This document shows, one piece after another, positions 8,991 through 17,982 of a stretch of DNA of 64,000 nucleotides; position 1 is the first letter of the stretch, and the number at the start of each line of letters is the position of its first letter. Both the position numbers and the translations under genes were made by a program. Source of the stretch: Duganella sp. 1224 (GTDB taxonomy: Bacteria; Pseudomonadota; Gammaproteobacteria; Burkholderiales; Burkholderiaceae_D); contig NZ_JACBYS010000006.1 in the NCBI RefSeq assembly GCF_013408245.1, forward strand, positions 223,881 to 287,880, given 5' to 3'. The notes beneath the pieces were generated by a model that did not search any database, was not told the origin of the DNA, and was given only the letters and a program-made list of their open reading frames with translations.

Positions 8991-9092
8991 ATGCTGACCA
9001 TCATCGAAAACCTGCCTGCCGCAATCGCCCTGTCCGGCCTGGTGCTGCGCCTGTACCTGGGTAACAAGCCAGAAAGCAAGGCCGCGGAATAA
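8991..9092 (+). CDS. Tiny membrane protein (33 aa)
   Basis: A 33-codon frame with a near-perfect AAGGAG site seven nucleotides before the ATG and a terminator 27 nt after the stop, so expression looks deliberate. The sequence has one hydrophobic helix (AAIALSGLVLRLYL) and a charged tail (GNKPESKAAE), suggesting a single-pass inner-membrane peptide. No known family. It is likely co-transcribed with the 73-aa gene upstream. Confidence 0.65.
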   Translation: MLTIIENLPAAIALSGLVLRLYLGNKPESKAAE

Positions 9093-9118
9093 GCCGCACG
9101 GTAACCAGGCAAAATGGC

Positions 9119-9155
9119 AAAAAGCCCCGGCACGCGCAAGCGGCCGGGGCTTTTT
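9119..9155. terminator. Bidirectional terminator
   Basis: An 8-bp GC stem GCCCCGGC/GCCGGGGC (9124-9131 with 9143-9150), with five A before and five T after, can end transcripts from both sides: the small-protein operon (+) and the amino-acid permease (-). Confidence 0.9.
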
Positions 9156-9171
9156 AAGTTTTACGGCATCC

Positions 9172-10635
9172 TCAGTTCAGATGCGAGTGGCGCATGCCGT
9201 AGAGGAAGTAGGTCAGGATCGCCGCCGTCATCCAGATGCCGAACACGGTGTAAGTGGTCAGCGACAGGCCAAACATCAGGTACAGGCAGGCGGCAATGCT
9301 CAGCCCCGGCACCAGGTAAGGACCGCCCGGCACGCGGAAGCCCTTCTCGGCCGTCGGGCCTTCCTTGCGGCGCATCACCGGCACCGCCAGCGACACCACG
9401 GCAAACGCGGTCAACGTGCCCATGCTGACCATGTCCCACAGGAAGGTCGCATCGACGAAGCCCGCCACCAGGCCCACCACGCCGCAGACGATCAGCGTGT
9501 TCTGCACCGGCGAACCGGTGCGCGGGCTGACTTTCTGGAACGTCGGCGAAATCAGGCCGTCCTTGGAAATAGCGTACAGGATGCGGGTTTGGCCATAGAT
9601 GGTCACCAGCGTGACGCTGAACACGGAAATCACCGCGCCCACCGCCAGCACCAGCGCCGGCCAGGTCTGGCCGGTGACGTTTTGCAGGATCACGGCCAGG
9701 CCGGCTTCCTGGCCGGCGAACTTGGCCGCCGGCTGCGCGCCCATCGCGGCGACGGCCACCAGCATGTAGAACACGGTGACGATGCCCAGCGCCGCCAGAA
9801 TGCCGATCGGCACATTGCGCTTGGGATTCTTGACTTCCTCGCCGGCGGTGGCCACGGTGTCCAGGCCGATGAAGGAGAAGAACACGGTGGCCGCGGCCGC
9901 CGTCACGCCGGCCATGCCGGTGAAATGGGTGCCGCCGTCCGGGCTGAAGAACGGGTGGAAGTTGTTGATGTCAAAGCCGGTGAAGGCGATCACCACGAAG
10001 AACACCAGAATGGCCAGCTTGATCATCACCATGATGGCGTTGGTGCGGGCCGACTCCTTGGCGCCGCGCACCAGCAGCCAGCAGCACAGCGCCACCAGGA
10101 TAATCGGCGGCAGGTTGATATGGCCGCCGTGGAACTCGATGCCATGCGCGGTGGAGACGATGCTCGGCGTGCGCAACGCCTCGGGGATATGCCAGCCGAA
10201 GGCGTTGTTGAGGAAATTGTTCAGGTAGTCCGACCAACCGATCGCCACCGCGCTGGCGGCCAGGCCATACTCCAGCAACAGGCAGGCCGCCATGATGAAG
10301 GCGAGGAATTCGCCCACGCTGGCGTACGCGAACGAGTACGACGAGCCGGACGCCGGAATGCGGAACGACAGTTCGGCGTAGCACAGCGCGGTCAGGCCAG
10401 CGGTGATGGCGGCGATCAGGAAGGACAAAATCACGGACGGGCCGGCCTTGGGCACGGCTTCCACCATCGTGAAGAAAATGCCGGTGCCGATGGTGGCGCC
10501 AACGCCGATCATCGTCAGGGGAAACAGGCCTACAGAGCGGTGCAGGGTATTGCTGCTTGAAGCGTGTTCAGTGTTTTGATGATCGACCAGCTTGATACGG
10601 GTCAGTTTCTGGACCAACGTTTGGTTCACAGGCAT
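9172..10635 (-). CDS. APC-superfamily cationic amino-acid permease
   Basis: A 487-aa, about 12-helix permease of the CAT/APC type. The conserved first-helix motif GVGATIGTGIFF and the FFSFIGLDTVATAGEEVKNP segment in the middle are diagnostic. Such proteins exchange or import amino acids, often basic ones, across the inner membrane; the actual substrate is not decidable. The assigned ATG is directly preceded by AAGGA with no spacing, so the in-frame GTG two codons later (six-nucleotide spacing) may be the functional start. Monocistronic, with its own terminator at 9119-9155. Confidence 0.85.
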   Translation of the reverse strand: MPVNQTLVQKLTRIKLVDHQNTEHASSSNTLHRSVGLFPLTMIGVGATIGTGIFFTMVEAVPKAGPSVILSFLIAAITAGLTALCYAELSFRIPASGSSYSFAYASVGEFLAFIMAACLLLEYGLAASAVAIGWSDYLNNFLNNAFGWHIPEALRTPSIVSTAHGIEFHGGHINLPPIILVALCCWLLVRGAKESARTNAIMVMIKLAILVFFVVIAFTGFDINNFHPFFSPDGGTHFTGMAGVTAAAATVFFSFIGLDTVATAGEEVKNPKRNVPIGILAALGIVTVFYMLVAVAAMGAQPAAKFAGQEAGLAVILQNVTGQTWPALVLAVGAVISVFSVTLVTIYGQTRILYAISKDGLISPTFQKVSPRTGSPVQNTLIVCGVVGLVAGFVDATFLWDMVSMGTLTAFAVVSLAVPVMRRKEGPTAEKGFRVPGGPYLVPGLSIAACLYLMFGLSLTTYTVFGIWMTAAILTYFLYGMRHSHLN

Positions 10636-10834
10636 TCCTTGTGGGAGGTTTGTTCGGGCAAAAACACTGCGATTATAGGGCCTTCCGGTCCGCTGTCGCT
10701 AAAGGTATTTTGTGCCAAATATGCAACCTCGTTACAAGTCCTTACTTTTGATACAGCGGCATGTATAGATTGCAAACACGCCTCCGGTTAATCTGGCGGC
10801 AAGTGTTACTCAAAGCCAAGGAAGAGAGCCCACC

Positions 10835-10954
10835 ATGCCGATCCAGAAAATCCCCACCGTTTCCCGCCGCATCCACCCGGCCGCCATCACCGGCGCCGCC
10901 ATGATCCTGGTTGGCCTGGCGATCACGCTGACCGCCATGATGGTGCGCGCTTAA
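10835..10954 (+). CDS. Tiny single-pass membrane protein (39 aa)
   Basis: A 39-codon frame preceded by AAGGAAGAGAG. The protein has a basic start (KIPTVSRRIH) and one hydrophobic helix (ITGAAMILVGLAITLTAMMV), which gives a positive-inside orientation. It stands alone between a divergent permease and a convergent DUF1993 gene, stopping 3 nt before the latter's end. No family recognised; role unknown. Confidence 0.6.
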   Translation: MPIQKIPTVSRRIHPAAITGAAMILVGLAITLTAMMVRA

Positions 10955-10957
10955 CGC

Positions 10958-11464
10958 TTAAGCGTAAGCCCCCAGATAATCGCGTTTGCCGATCGCCACG
11001 CCCTGGTTGCGCAGGATGTCGTGCGCGGTGGCGACGTGGAAGTAGAAGTTGGGCAGCGCAAACGTCAGCAGGTAGCTGGCGCCGGTAAAGTCCGGGAAGC
11101 CGCCGAAATTCAGGCGGATGGCGCGTTCATCGCTGCCGTCGAACTGCGCCGGCGCCACACTGTCGAGATACGCGATGGTGTTGCTGATCCGCTGCTGCAA
11201 CTGATCGAACGACGTTTCGTTATCCTCAAACTTGGGCGCCGGCACGCCGGTCAGGCGCTCCACCGACAGCTTGGACGTATCGCTGGCACGCTGCACCTGT
11301 CCCGCCAGCGGCAGCATGTCGGCCGCCAGCCGCGCCGAGATCATCGCATCCGGCACGGCGCCATGCTGCTCCACGTGCGCCTCCGCCTTCTTCAACAATT
11401 CCGACAACACCTTCAACCCGCGTACAAACACGGGCACCGAAACCTGATACATCGATAGCGCCAT
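10958..11464 (-). CDS. DUF1993 family protein
   Basis: A 168-aa cytoplasmic protein with the DUF1993 pattern: MYQVSVPVFVRGLKVLSELL at the start, LAADMLPLAGQVQRASD in the middle and NFYFHVATAHDILRNQGV near the end. The family is thought to adopt a DinB-like four-helix bundle; the His in FHVATAH may be a metal ligand. Enzymatic role unknown. AGGAGG lies 5 nt before the second of two adjacent ATGs, so I use that one (11464). Monocistronic. Confidence 0.85.
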   Translation of the reverse strand: MALSMYQVSVPVFVRGLKVLSELLKKAEAHVEQHGAVPDAMISARLAADMLPLAGQVQRASDTSKLSVERLTGVPAPKFEDNETSFDQLQQRISNTIAYLDSVAPAQFDGSDERAIRLNFGGFPDFTGASYLLTFALPNFYFHVATAHDILRNQGVAIGKRDYLGAYA

Positions 11465-11522
11465 CATCGCCTCCTGTGTGAAAGCGATGAGTGTAGCGCA
11501 AGGCGATGATGGCTGCTGGCGG

Positions 11523-12056
11523 TCAGGCCAGGGCGTCGATATTGGTGCCGATCTTGTCGGCGCTGGTGGTGGGAGACTTGGCGGATTGGGCCATGTCGTA
11601 GATCAGTTGTTCCTGTTCGGTGACCGTGCCGTCTTCGTTCTTGTCGGCGGCGTCGTAGGTCTTGGTACTGCTGCCGCCGCCGGCCGCGCTGGCGCCGCCA
11701 GCACCTGCCGCACCGCCGGCGTGGCGCGCACCGCCTGCGCCTTGCGGGCCGCCTTCGCCGCCTTGTGGACGTGGCGGTTTGAAGTCGCCGCTCTTGATGG
11801 CCGATTCCAGATCGTCTTTGGTGATCGAGCCGGCGCCTTGCTTGTCGATGGCGTCGAACTGCTTGGTGGCGTCTTCCGCCGATACGCCTTTGGATTCCAG
11901 GCCTTTCACGAATTCGTCTTTGCTGACCGAACCGTCGGTGTCGGTGTCCATATCGCTGAAGACTTTGGACGCAAAGCGCGCCGCGCCTTTCGCTGGATCG
12001 AATTGGGTGGCGCTGGGGGTGGTGCCGCTGGACAGGCTGCTGATGGCTGTGCTCAT
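11523..12056 (-). CDS. EF-hand calcium-binding protein
   Basis: A 177-aa protein with three EF-hand loops: D-M-D-T-D-T-D-G-S-V-S-K-D-E near residue 35, a degenerate D-K-Q-G-A-G-S-I-T-K-D-D near 70, and D-K-N-E-D-G-T-V-T-E-Q-E near 140. A Gly/Ala-rich linker (about 95-128) separates the second and third. There is no classical signal peptide. Such proteins bind Ca2+ as buffers or sensors; the partner is unknown. GGAG stands 8 nt before the start. It follows astE on the same strand with a 92-nt gap but has no obvious link to arginine use. Confidence 0.85.
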   Translation of the reverse strand: MSTAISSLSSGTTPSATQFDPAKGAARFASKVFSDMDTDTDGSVSKDEFVKGLESKGVSAEDATKQFDAIDKQGAGSITKDDLESAIKSGDFKPPRPQGGEGGPQGAGGARHAGGAAGAGGASAAGGGSSTKTYDAADKNEDGTVTEQEQLIYDMAQSAKSPTTSADKIGTNIDALA

Positions 12057-12148
12057 GGTTCTTACTCCGTAGTTAAGGACAATGCTGCTCCTGTTAACGA
12101 ACTAATCCATGTATCTATGACCCCGCAAAGTGTAAAGGCGGGTAAAGA

Positions 12149-13192
12149 TCAATCGGCACGCACCACCATCAGTCCCGCGCGCAAACCGACGCGCACGTCG
12201 GGATTGGGGAACACCACCAGCTCTTCCGGATACTGCACGGTGTAGACCGTGTCGCCATCACGCGCGATCACGTCGCCTTGTTTCATGGCGGTGAAGTTGT
12301 GCGTGTCCTTGCCGAACGCCATCTGGAACTGGTCGCTCAACTTGATGATCTGGCGCGCGGTGTTGAACACGTGCGGACGCTGCGTGCCTTCGCGCTTCGG
12401 CGCGCCGCGCAGCAGGTCGTCCAGCGCCTGGGACGCGTCCTTGAATTGCGCCAGGTCGTTCTGCCCCAGCGTGCCGATGCGGCCCAGTTCTATCGTGGTG
12501 CCGGCCGCGGCGTGGTGCTCGGCCGAATAGTAGCTGTAGGTGCCCACCGACGCCGGATTCATGATGATGGCGCCAATGCCGGCGAGGCCCAGCCAGTCGA
12601 TCAACTGCCCGCGCGCATCGTCGGCGATCAGCTCGGGCACGATGGCGAAGGTGGGATAGACCGATGGGCGGATCGCCGTGTGCAGGTCCAGGTGCCAGCG
12701 CTGCGGACCGGCGTCCTTGAAGAACGCAGTGGTGGCCGCGATCATCTCGTCGGCCCGCGCGGCTTCGGCAGTGCCTTCCAGCGTGCCGCGCTGGGCGCGG
12801 AACATGCGGTTCAGGTCCGCGTCGATGAAGCGCTTGCCGGCGCGGATGGCACCGATGTTGCCGACGCAGAGCATCAGGTCCACCGCCAGCGCGGCGGCTT
12901 GGTGCGACAAGGCGTCCAGCAGCCATGCGACGACTTCGATCGGGCCGGTCTCGTCGCCGTGAACGCCGACAGAGATCAGCACTGCCGGCCGCGCCGCGCC
13001 GCGCGGACCGGCGACAGCGGCAGACACGCCGGCGCGGATGGTGATGATGCCGTCCGCCGGCTCGGCGACCGTGAAGCCGGCCGCCGTGAAGCGCGGCGCG
13101 ATGGCGCTGAAGTCCGCCTCCGCGAGGGCGCGGACCGCAGCCGGCAACTGCTGTGGCAATGCGGCCGGCGAATCTGCGGGCAAATCGCTCAT
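12149..13192 (-). CDS. astE: Succinylglutamate desuccinylase
   Basis: A 347-aa zinc hydrolase of the AstE/aspartoacylase (M14-like) family. It performs the last step of the arginine succinyltransferase pathway, N-succinylglutamate to glutamate plus succinate. The zinc motif GVHGDETGP supplies His and Glu, HLDLHTAIR supplies the second His, and DADLNRMF and IELGRIGTLGQND are family signatures. The start MSDLPADS at 13192 lies 4 nt after the gdhB stop. Longer upstream reading in this frame is an artefact inside gdhB. Last gene of the ast operon. Confidence 0.93.
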   Translation of the reverse strand: MSDLPADSPAALPQQLPAAVRALAEADFSAIAPRFTAAGFTVAEPADGIITIRAGVSAAVAGPRGAARPAVLISVGVHGDETGPIEVVAWLLDALSHQAAALAVDLMLCVGNIGAIRAGKRFIDADLNRMFRAQRGTLEGTAEAARADEMIAATTAFFKDAGPQRWHLDLHTAIRPSVYPTFAIVPELIADDARGQLIDWLGLAGIGAIIMNPASVGTYSYYSAEHHAAAGTTIELGRIGTLGQNDLAQFKDASQALDDLLRGAPKREGTQRPHVFNTARQIIKLSDQFQMAFGKDTHNFTAMKQGDVIARDGDTVYTVQYPEELVVFPNPDVRVGLRAGLMVVRAD

Positions 13193-13196
13193 CGTC

Positions 13197-16100
13197 TTAC
13201 GCCGCCAACGCCGTGGTGCTGGCGTTGACCGCCTCCGACAACGCCCACACATCCAGCATCGCCTGCTCCAGATCCGTCGCCACCGCGTAGCCGGACAGAC
13301 CCAGCGTGTTGGCGACAACTTCCACCGCCTCCAGCGCCGTATGGCCGCCGGTCGCATGCTTGAGCACCTGCGACAGCAAGCGTTGCTGCGTGCGGCGCAG
13401 CGCATTCTGCGCATAGCTGCGCAACTGTTCCTGCGAACGGCTGGTGGCCGGCAGCTTCAGGCCGCGCTCCAGCGTGTCGATGCCGACCTGCGCGCGCAAC
13501 GCCAGCCCCACCTGCAGGAAGGCCGGCAAGTCCATGCCCGCCGGACGTTGCACCGACAGCGCCGCGAACACAAACGCCGCCACGGCCTCCAGCGCGTCCA
13601 CCGCCATCCATGCGCGCACAAACTCGGCGCGCAGGCCGGCGGTCAATTCGGCTTCCGACTGGCCGCTGACAGGCGTCAGCTGCGCCAGCGTTTCCGGATT
13701 GGCAAACAGGCGGGTCAACTCGCCAACGCCATTGCGCAGCTGCTCGGCAGGCACCGACAGCGCGCCTTCCATCACGGCTTTCAACAACTGGCGCGTATGC
13801 GCATCCACCTTGATCGACACCGCACGCGGCACCTTCAGCGCGTCCGCGTCCAGCGTGTTGAAGATCGGCGCCAGGTTCAGCGCCGACCAGGCCTGGCCCC
13901 AGGCCAGGATCACATCCGATTCGTCCACGCCATGCTCGCCGGCCAACTGGCGCAGCATTAGCGGACCACAACGGTTGACCGATTCATTCGCCAGCACGGT
14001 TGCCAGGATGGCGTTGGCCAGCGGGTGCGCCAGCGCCGGACGGGTGGCCACCAGCAGATCCGGGAAGTACGGCTTGAGCACCGACTCGGCCCAGCTATTC
14101 TCGGTCAGTGGCAGCGCCGACAGGATGCGCTTGTAGCGGTTCTTGACGTTGGCGATGACCACCGCCAGTTCCGGCGTGGTCAGGCCGCGGCCGTCGGCCT
14201 TGCGGCGCGCCAGTTCGGCCACCGACGGCAGCTGCTCCAGTTCACGCGACAGCGCGCCCTCTTCTTCCAGCGACGCGATCAGCGCGGCGTAACCATCCTG
14301 CACGTCAGGATCGACCTGCGCCTGCAACTCGCGCACCAGCAACTGCGTTTGCAGCGTATTGTCGCGCAGGACCAGGCGTTCGATATCGTTGGTCATCTCG
14401 TTGAGGATGCGGTTGCGGTCCGCCTCGCTCAGCTGGCCGGCGTTCATTTCCACGTCCAGCCACATCTTGGCGTTGACCTCGTGGTCCGAGCAATCCACGC
14501 CGGCCGAGTTGTCGATGGCGTCGGTGAAGATACGGCCGCCGGACAGCGCGAACTCGATCCGGCCGGCCTGCGTCGCGCCCAGGTTGCCGCCTTCGGTGAC
14601 GACCTTGCAGCGCAGCTCATTGCCGTTGACGCGGATATTGTCGTTGGCGCGGTCCTTCACCTGCGCGTGGGTTTCGGTCGAGGCCTTGATGTAGGTGCCG
14701 ATGCCGCCGTTGTAGAACAGGTCCACCGGCGCCAGCAGGATGCGGTGCATCAGCTCTTCCGGTGCCAGCGCGGTTTCTTCGATATCCAGCACGGCGCGGA
14801 TTTCCGGCGACAGCTCGATCGAACGCGCGCTGCGCGGATACACGCCGCCGCCCTTGGAAATCAGCTCCTTGTTGTAGTCGTCCCACGAGGAGCGCGGCAG
14901 CGCGAACATGCGCTCACGCTCCTTGAACGACACTTCCATGTCCGGATTCGGATCAAGGAAGATGTGGCGGTGGTCGAACGCCGCCACGATCTTCAGCTTG
15001 CGCGACAACAGCGCGCCGTTGCCGAACACGTCACCCGACATATCGCCCACGCCGACCATGGTGACCGGCTGCGCGTGGATGTCGTGGTCCATTTCGTAGA
15101 AGTGGCGCTTGACCGCCTCGAACGCGCCCTTGGCGGTGATGCCCATCTTCTTGTGGTCATAGCCGTTGGAGCCGCCCGACGCGAACGCGTCGCCCAGCCA
15201 GAAACCGCGCTGCACGGCGATGCCGTTGGCGATGTCGGAGAAGGTCGCGGTGCCCTTGTCGGCCGCCACCACCAGGTAAGGATCGTTCGGATCGTACACC
15301 ACCGTGTCAGCCGGCGGCACGATGTTGCCGAGCACGCGGTTGTCGGTCACTTCCAGCAGGCTGGAAATGAACAGGCGGTAGACTGCCTCGCCTTCCGCCG
15401 CGATAACGTCGCGTGCCGCGTCCTTCGGCATCTGCTTGCAGACAAAGCCGCCCTTGGCGCCGGCCGGCACGATGACGGCGTTTTTCACCATCTGCGCTTT
15501 CACCAGGCCGAGGACCTCGGTGCGGTAGTCTTCCATGCGGTCCGACCAGCGCAGGCCGCCGCGTGCCACAGGTCCGCCGCGCAGGTGCACGCCCTCGAAG
15601 CGGCGCGAGAACACGAAGATTTCGCGGAACGGACGCGGCTCCGGCACCAGCGACAGGTTGCTGGTGTCGAACTTGAAGATGATCTTGTCGCCCTGCTGGT
15701 TGTTCTGGAAGTAGTTGGTACGCAGCGTGGCGCTGATCAGCGTGGCCATGGCGCCCAGCACCGCTTCGCTGTCGGCGTGGTTGATGGCCGGCAGGCGGCT
15801 CTTGATGTCGGCCAGCTTGTCCAGCGCGGCGGCGCGGGTGGCGTCGTCGTTGGCAGGGTCGAAGCGTTGCAGGAAAGCGTCCACCAGCTCTTTCACCAAC
15901 GCTGGCTGCGTGCGCAGCGTCTCCGCCATGTAGCGTACCGAGAAGTTGGTGCCGGTCTGGCGCCAGTAGCTCATGTAGGCGCGCACCAGCTGCACTTCGC
16001 GCACACTCAGGCCGCCTTCGATGACCAGGCCATTCAGGCGGCCGTCTTCCGCTTCGTTGTTGAACAGGGCGGCAAACAACTCCTCCGCCACCGGCACGAT

Positions 16101-17909
16101 TTCCGGCTTGGCCAGCTTGACCGCGCTGGCAGCATCCACCGCCAGGCTGGTGACATAGTGACGTTCGCCGTTCACGCGCAGCGAGTGCGCCTGTTCACGG
16201 TCGATTGCCACGCCGGCGTTATGCAGCGCCGGCAGAATGGTCGACAGCGACGGCACGCGGTCCACCGAGTACAGGCGGATGGTGGTGTGGCCGTTGTCCG
16301 CCTCCACGCGCACGTTGACGCGCGAGGTGTCCGGATTGCGCAGGATGGTGCCCAGGTCGTGGAAGGCGGCCGACGGCGTGGTGGTGGCGACGTAGTCGGG
16401 CGGCAGCGTGGCGCACATCTTGCGCAGGCGGGCGCGCAGCGGCACGTCGGTGACGGCATCCGCTAGCACAGAGAATTGGTCGTGCCAGCCATCCAGCACC
16501 GCCAGCAGCGGTTGCTGGATATCGGTTTCCAGATCCAGCGGATAGCGGGCGCCATGCGCGATCAGGTAGACGCGGGCCAGCGGGCCGTCGGCCACCAGCG
16601 TTTGCGAGCTGACGTGATGGGCTCCGGAGCTGGCCTGCAGCGCCTTCGCCAGCGCCGAGCCAACGCTTGCGCTGTAACGCTCGCGCGGCAGGTAGACCAG
16701 CACGTTCAGGTGGCGTGCATAGACGTCGCGGCGGGCGAATACCTTGGCGCGCGGCTGCTTGTACAGCGACACCACGGCGCCGCAGACTTCCGCCAGCCAT
16801 TCCGGGTCCGCTTCCAGCGCCTCGGTGCGCGGCAGCGATTCGAGGATCTCGACGAACTTCTCGGCGCGGAAGCCTTCCTGGCGCACGCCGGCGATGCTCA
16901 GCACGCGCGCCACGCGGCCGCGCGCGAACGGCAGGCGGTTCAGCGGCGTGGAGGTGGCGGCGCGGGTGAACAGGCCCACGAAGCAGTATTCGCCGAGGAT
17001 GGCGCCTTGCGCGTCGGTGTGGCGGACGCCGATGAAGTCCAGTTGCTGGTCGCGGTGCAGCGTGCCTTCCACGTCCGCCTTGACGATGGACAGCGTGTGG
17101 CCGCGCTTGGACAGCGTATCGAAGTCGCCCGGGATGTTGGCCAGGCAGGTGCCGTACACCGGGTGCGAAGTATCCTGCAGCACGCCGATGCGGCTCGGGA
17201 TGTCGCGTTCCAGCTCGCGCACGCCCGGCTTGACGGCGTAGTAGGCATAGCCGAACGGCTCGAAGCCCTCGGTGCGGGCCCATTCCAGGAAGGCGGCGAC
17301 TTCCTTGCCCTCGTCGCCGTGCGACGCGGCTTCCGCGCCGATGCGGCTGAAGTGTTCCAGCATGGCGGCGCGGTCGCGGCGCACCACGGCGGCGTCGCGC
17401 GACACCATGGTGATGCGGTCGGTCAGCGCGCCCAGTTCCGCCTCCGGCAGGTCTTCGGACAGCAGCACCAGTACATACGATTCCAGCTTGGCGCCATGTT
17501 CGCCCACCGCCACCACGTTGCCGTCCACATCGCGCGATACCGGCAGCACGGCGTTCAGCACATTGTTGGCCGACACGCGCAGCTTGCGCATCGCCATGAC
17601 AATGGAGTCCACCAGGTACGGCATGTCATCGTTCAGGATCAGCAGCGCGGTGGCCATGCCGCCGCGGCCATCGTCGTAGCGCAGGCGGGCGATCTGCGCG
17701 CCGCTGCCGGTGCGCTTGGCCGTCTGCATGAACCCCCCCCACAGCACCATCGCCAGGCTCTCCGGCGCAATACCGGCCAGGTCTTCGTCGTCCAGGGACT
17801 TGATCCAGGCCGCGATCAGCTCCGCGACCTTGGCATCGTCGCCGGGCGACATGCTTGCTTTAACCTGGTCCAGTGTTTGATTGCGCAGGTCCTGTGGGGT
17901 TGATTTCAT
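13197..17909 (-). CDS. gdhB: NAD-specific glutamate dehydrogenase, 180-kDa class
   Basis: A 1570-aa protein, the usual length for the L_180/GDH-4 class. It deaminates glutamate to 2-oxoglutarate with NAD+. The N-terminal half carries ACT-like regulatory domains. The catalytic region shows RGGPVARGGLRWSDRMEDYR and VPAGAKGGFVCK (substrate-lysine region), then the NAD-binding part with VGVGDMSGDVFGNG. It sits between astB and astE in the same direction and drains the glutamate the ast pathway makes. In Pseudomonas aeruginosa the homologous gdhB is arginine- and ArgR-controlled but lies elsewhere. A run of eight G on the coding strand (17733-17740) occurs near codons 56-59. Confidence 0.95.
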   Translation of the reverse strand: MKSTPQDLRNQTLDQVKASMSPGDDAKVAELIAAWIKSLDDEDLAGIAPESLAMVLWGGFMQTAKRTGSGAQIARLRYDDGRGGMATALLILNDDMPYLVDSIVMAMRKLRVSANNVLNAVLPVSRDVDGNVVAVGEHGAKLESYVLVLLSEDLPEAELGALTDRITMVSRDAAVVRRDRAAMLEHFSRIGAEAASHGDEGKEVAAFLEWARTEGFEPFGYAYYAVKPGVRELERDIPSRIGVLQDTSHPVYGTCLANIPGDFDTLSKRGHTLSIVKADVEGTLHRDQQLDFIGVRHTDAQGAILGEYCFVGLFTRAATSTPLNRLPFARGRVARVLSIAGVRQEGFRAEKFVEILESLPRTEALEADPEWLAEVCGAVVSLYKQPRAKVFARRDVYARHLNVLVYLPRERYSASVGSALAKALQASSGAHHVSSQTLVADGPLARVYLIAHGARYPLDLETDIQQPLLAVLDGWHDQFSVLADAVTDVPLRARLRKMCATLPPDYVATTTPSAAFHDLGTILRNPDTSRVNVRVEADNGHTTIRLYSVDRVPSLSTILPALHNAGVAIDREQAHSLRVNGERHYVTSLAVDAASAVKLAKPEIVPVAEELFAALFNNEAEDGRLNGLVIEGGLSVREVQLVRAYMSYWRQTGTNFSVRYMAETLRTQPALVKELVDAFLQRFDPANDDATRAAALDKLADIKSRLPAINHADSEAVLGAMATLISATLRTNYFQNNQQGDKIIFKFDTSNLSLVPEPRPFREIFVFSRRFEGVHLRGGPVARGGLRWSDRMEDYRTEVLGLVKAQMVKNAVIVPAGAKGGFVCKQMPKDAARDVIAAEGEAVYRLFISSLLEVTDNRVLGNIVPPADTVVYDPNDPYLVVAADKGTATFSDIANGIAVQRGFWLGDAFASGGSNGYDHKKMGITAKGAFEAVKRHFYEMDHDIHAQPVTMVGVGDMSGDVFGNGALLSRKLKIVAAFDHRHIFLDPNPDMEVSFKERERMFALPRSSWDDYNKELISKGGGVYPRSARSIELSPEIRAVLDIEETALAPEELMHRILLAPVDLFYNGGIGTYIKASTETHAQVKDRANDNIRVNGNELRCKVVTEGGNLGATQAGRIEFALSGGRIFTDAIDNSAGVDCSDHEVNAKMWLDVEMNAGQLSEADRNRILNEMTNDIERLVLRDNTLQTQLLVRELQAQVDPDVQDGYAALIASLEEEGALSRELEQLPSVAELARRKADGRGLTTPELAVVIANVKNRYKRILSALPLTENSWAESVLKPYFPDLLVATRPALAHPLANAILATVLANESVNRCGPLMLRQLAGEHGVDESDVILAWGQAWSALNLAPIFNTLDADALKVPRAVSIKVDAHTRQLLKAVMEGALSVPAEQLRNGVGELTRLFANPETLAQLTPVSGQSEAELTAGLRAEFVRAWMAVDALEAVAAFVFAALSVQRPAGMDLPAFLQVGLALRAQVGIDTLERGLKLPATSRSQEQLRSYAQNALRRTQQRLLSQVLKHATGGHTALEAVEVVANTLGLSGYAVATDLEQAMLDVWALSEAVNASTTALAA

Positions 17910-17982
17910 CTTTGCTTCTCCAATACGTTATAGGTATCTTGTGTTGCAATGTCCGCGCCGGCTTGTGGCTGCGCGGCGCTGT

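Noticed and set aside
14025..16466. An 813-codon open frame on the plus strand
   Set aside because: Antisense shadow of gdhB with low-complexity His/Arg composition.
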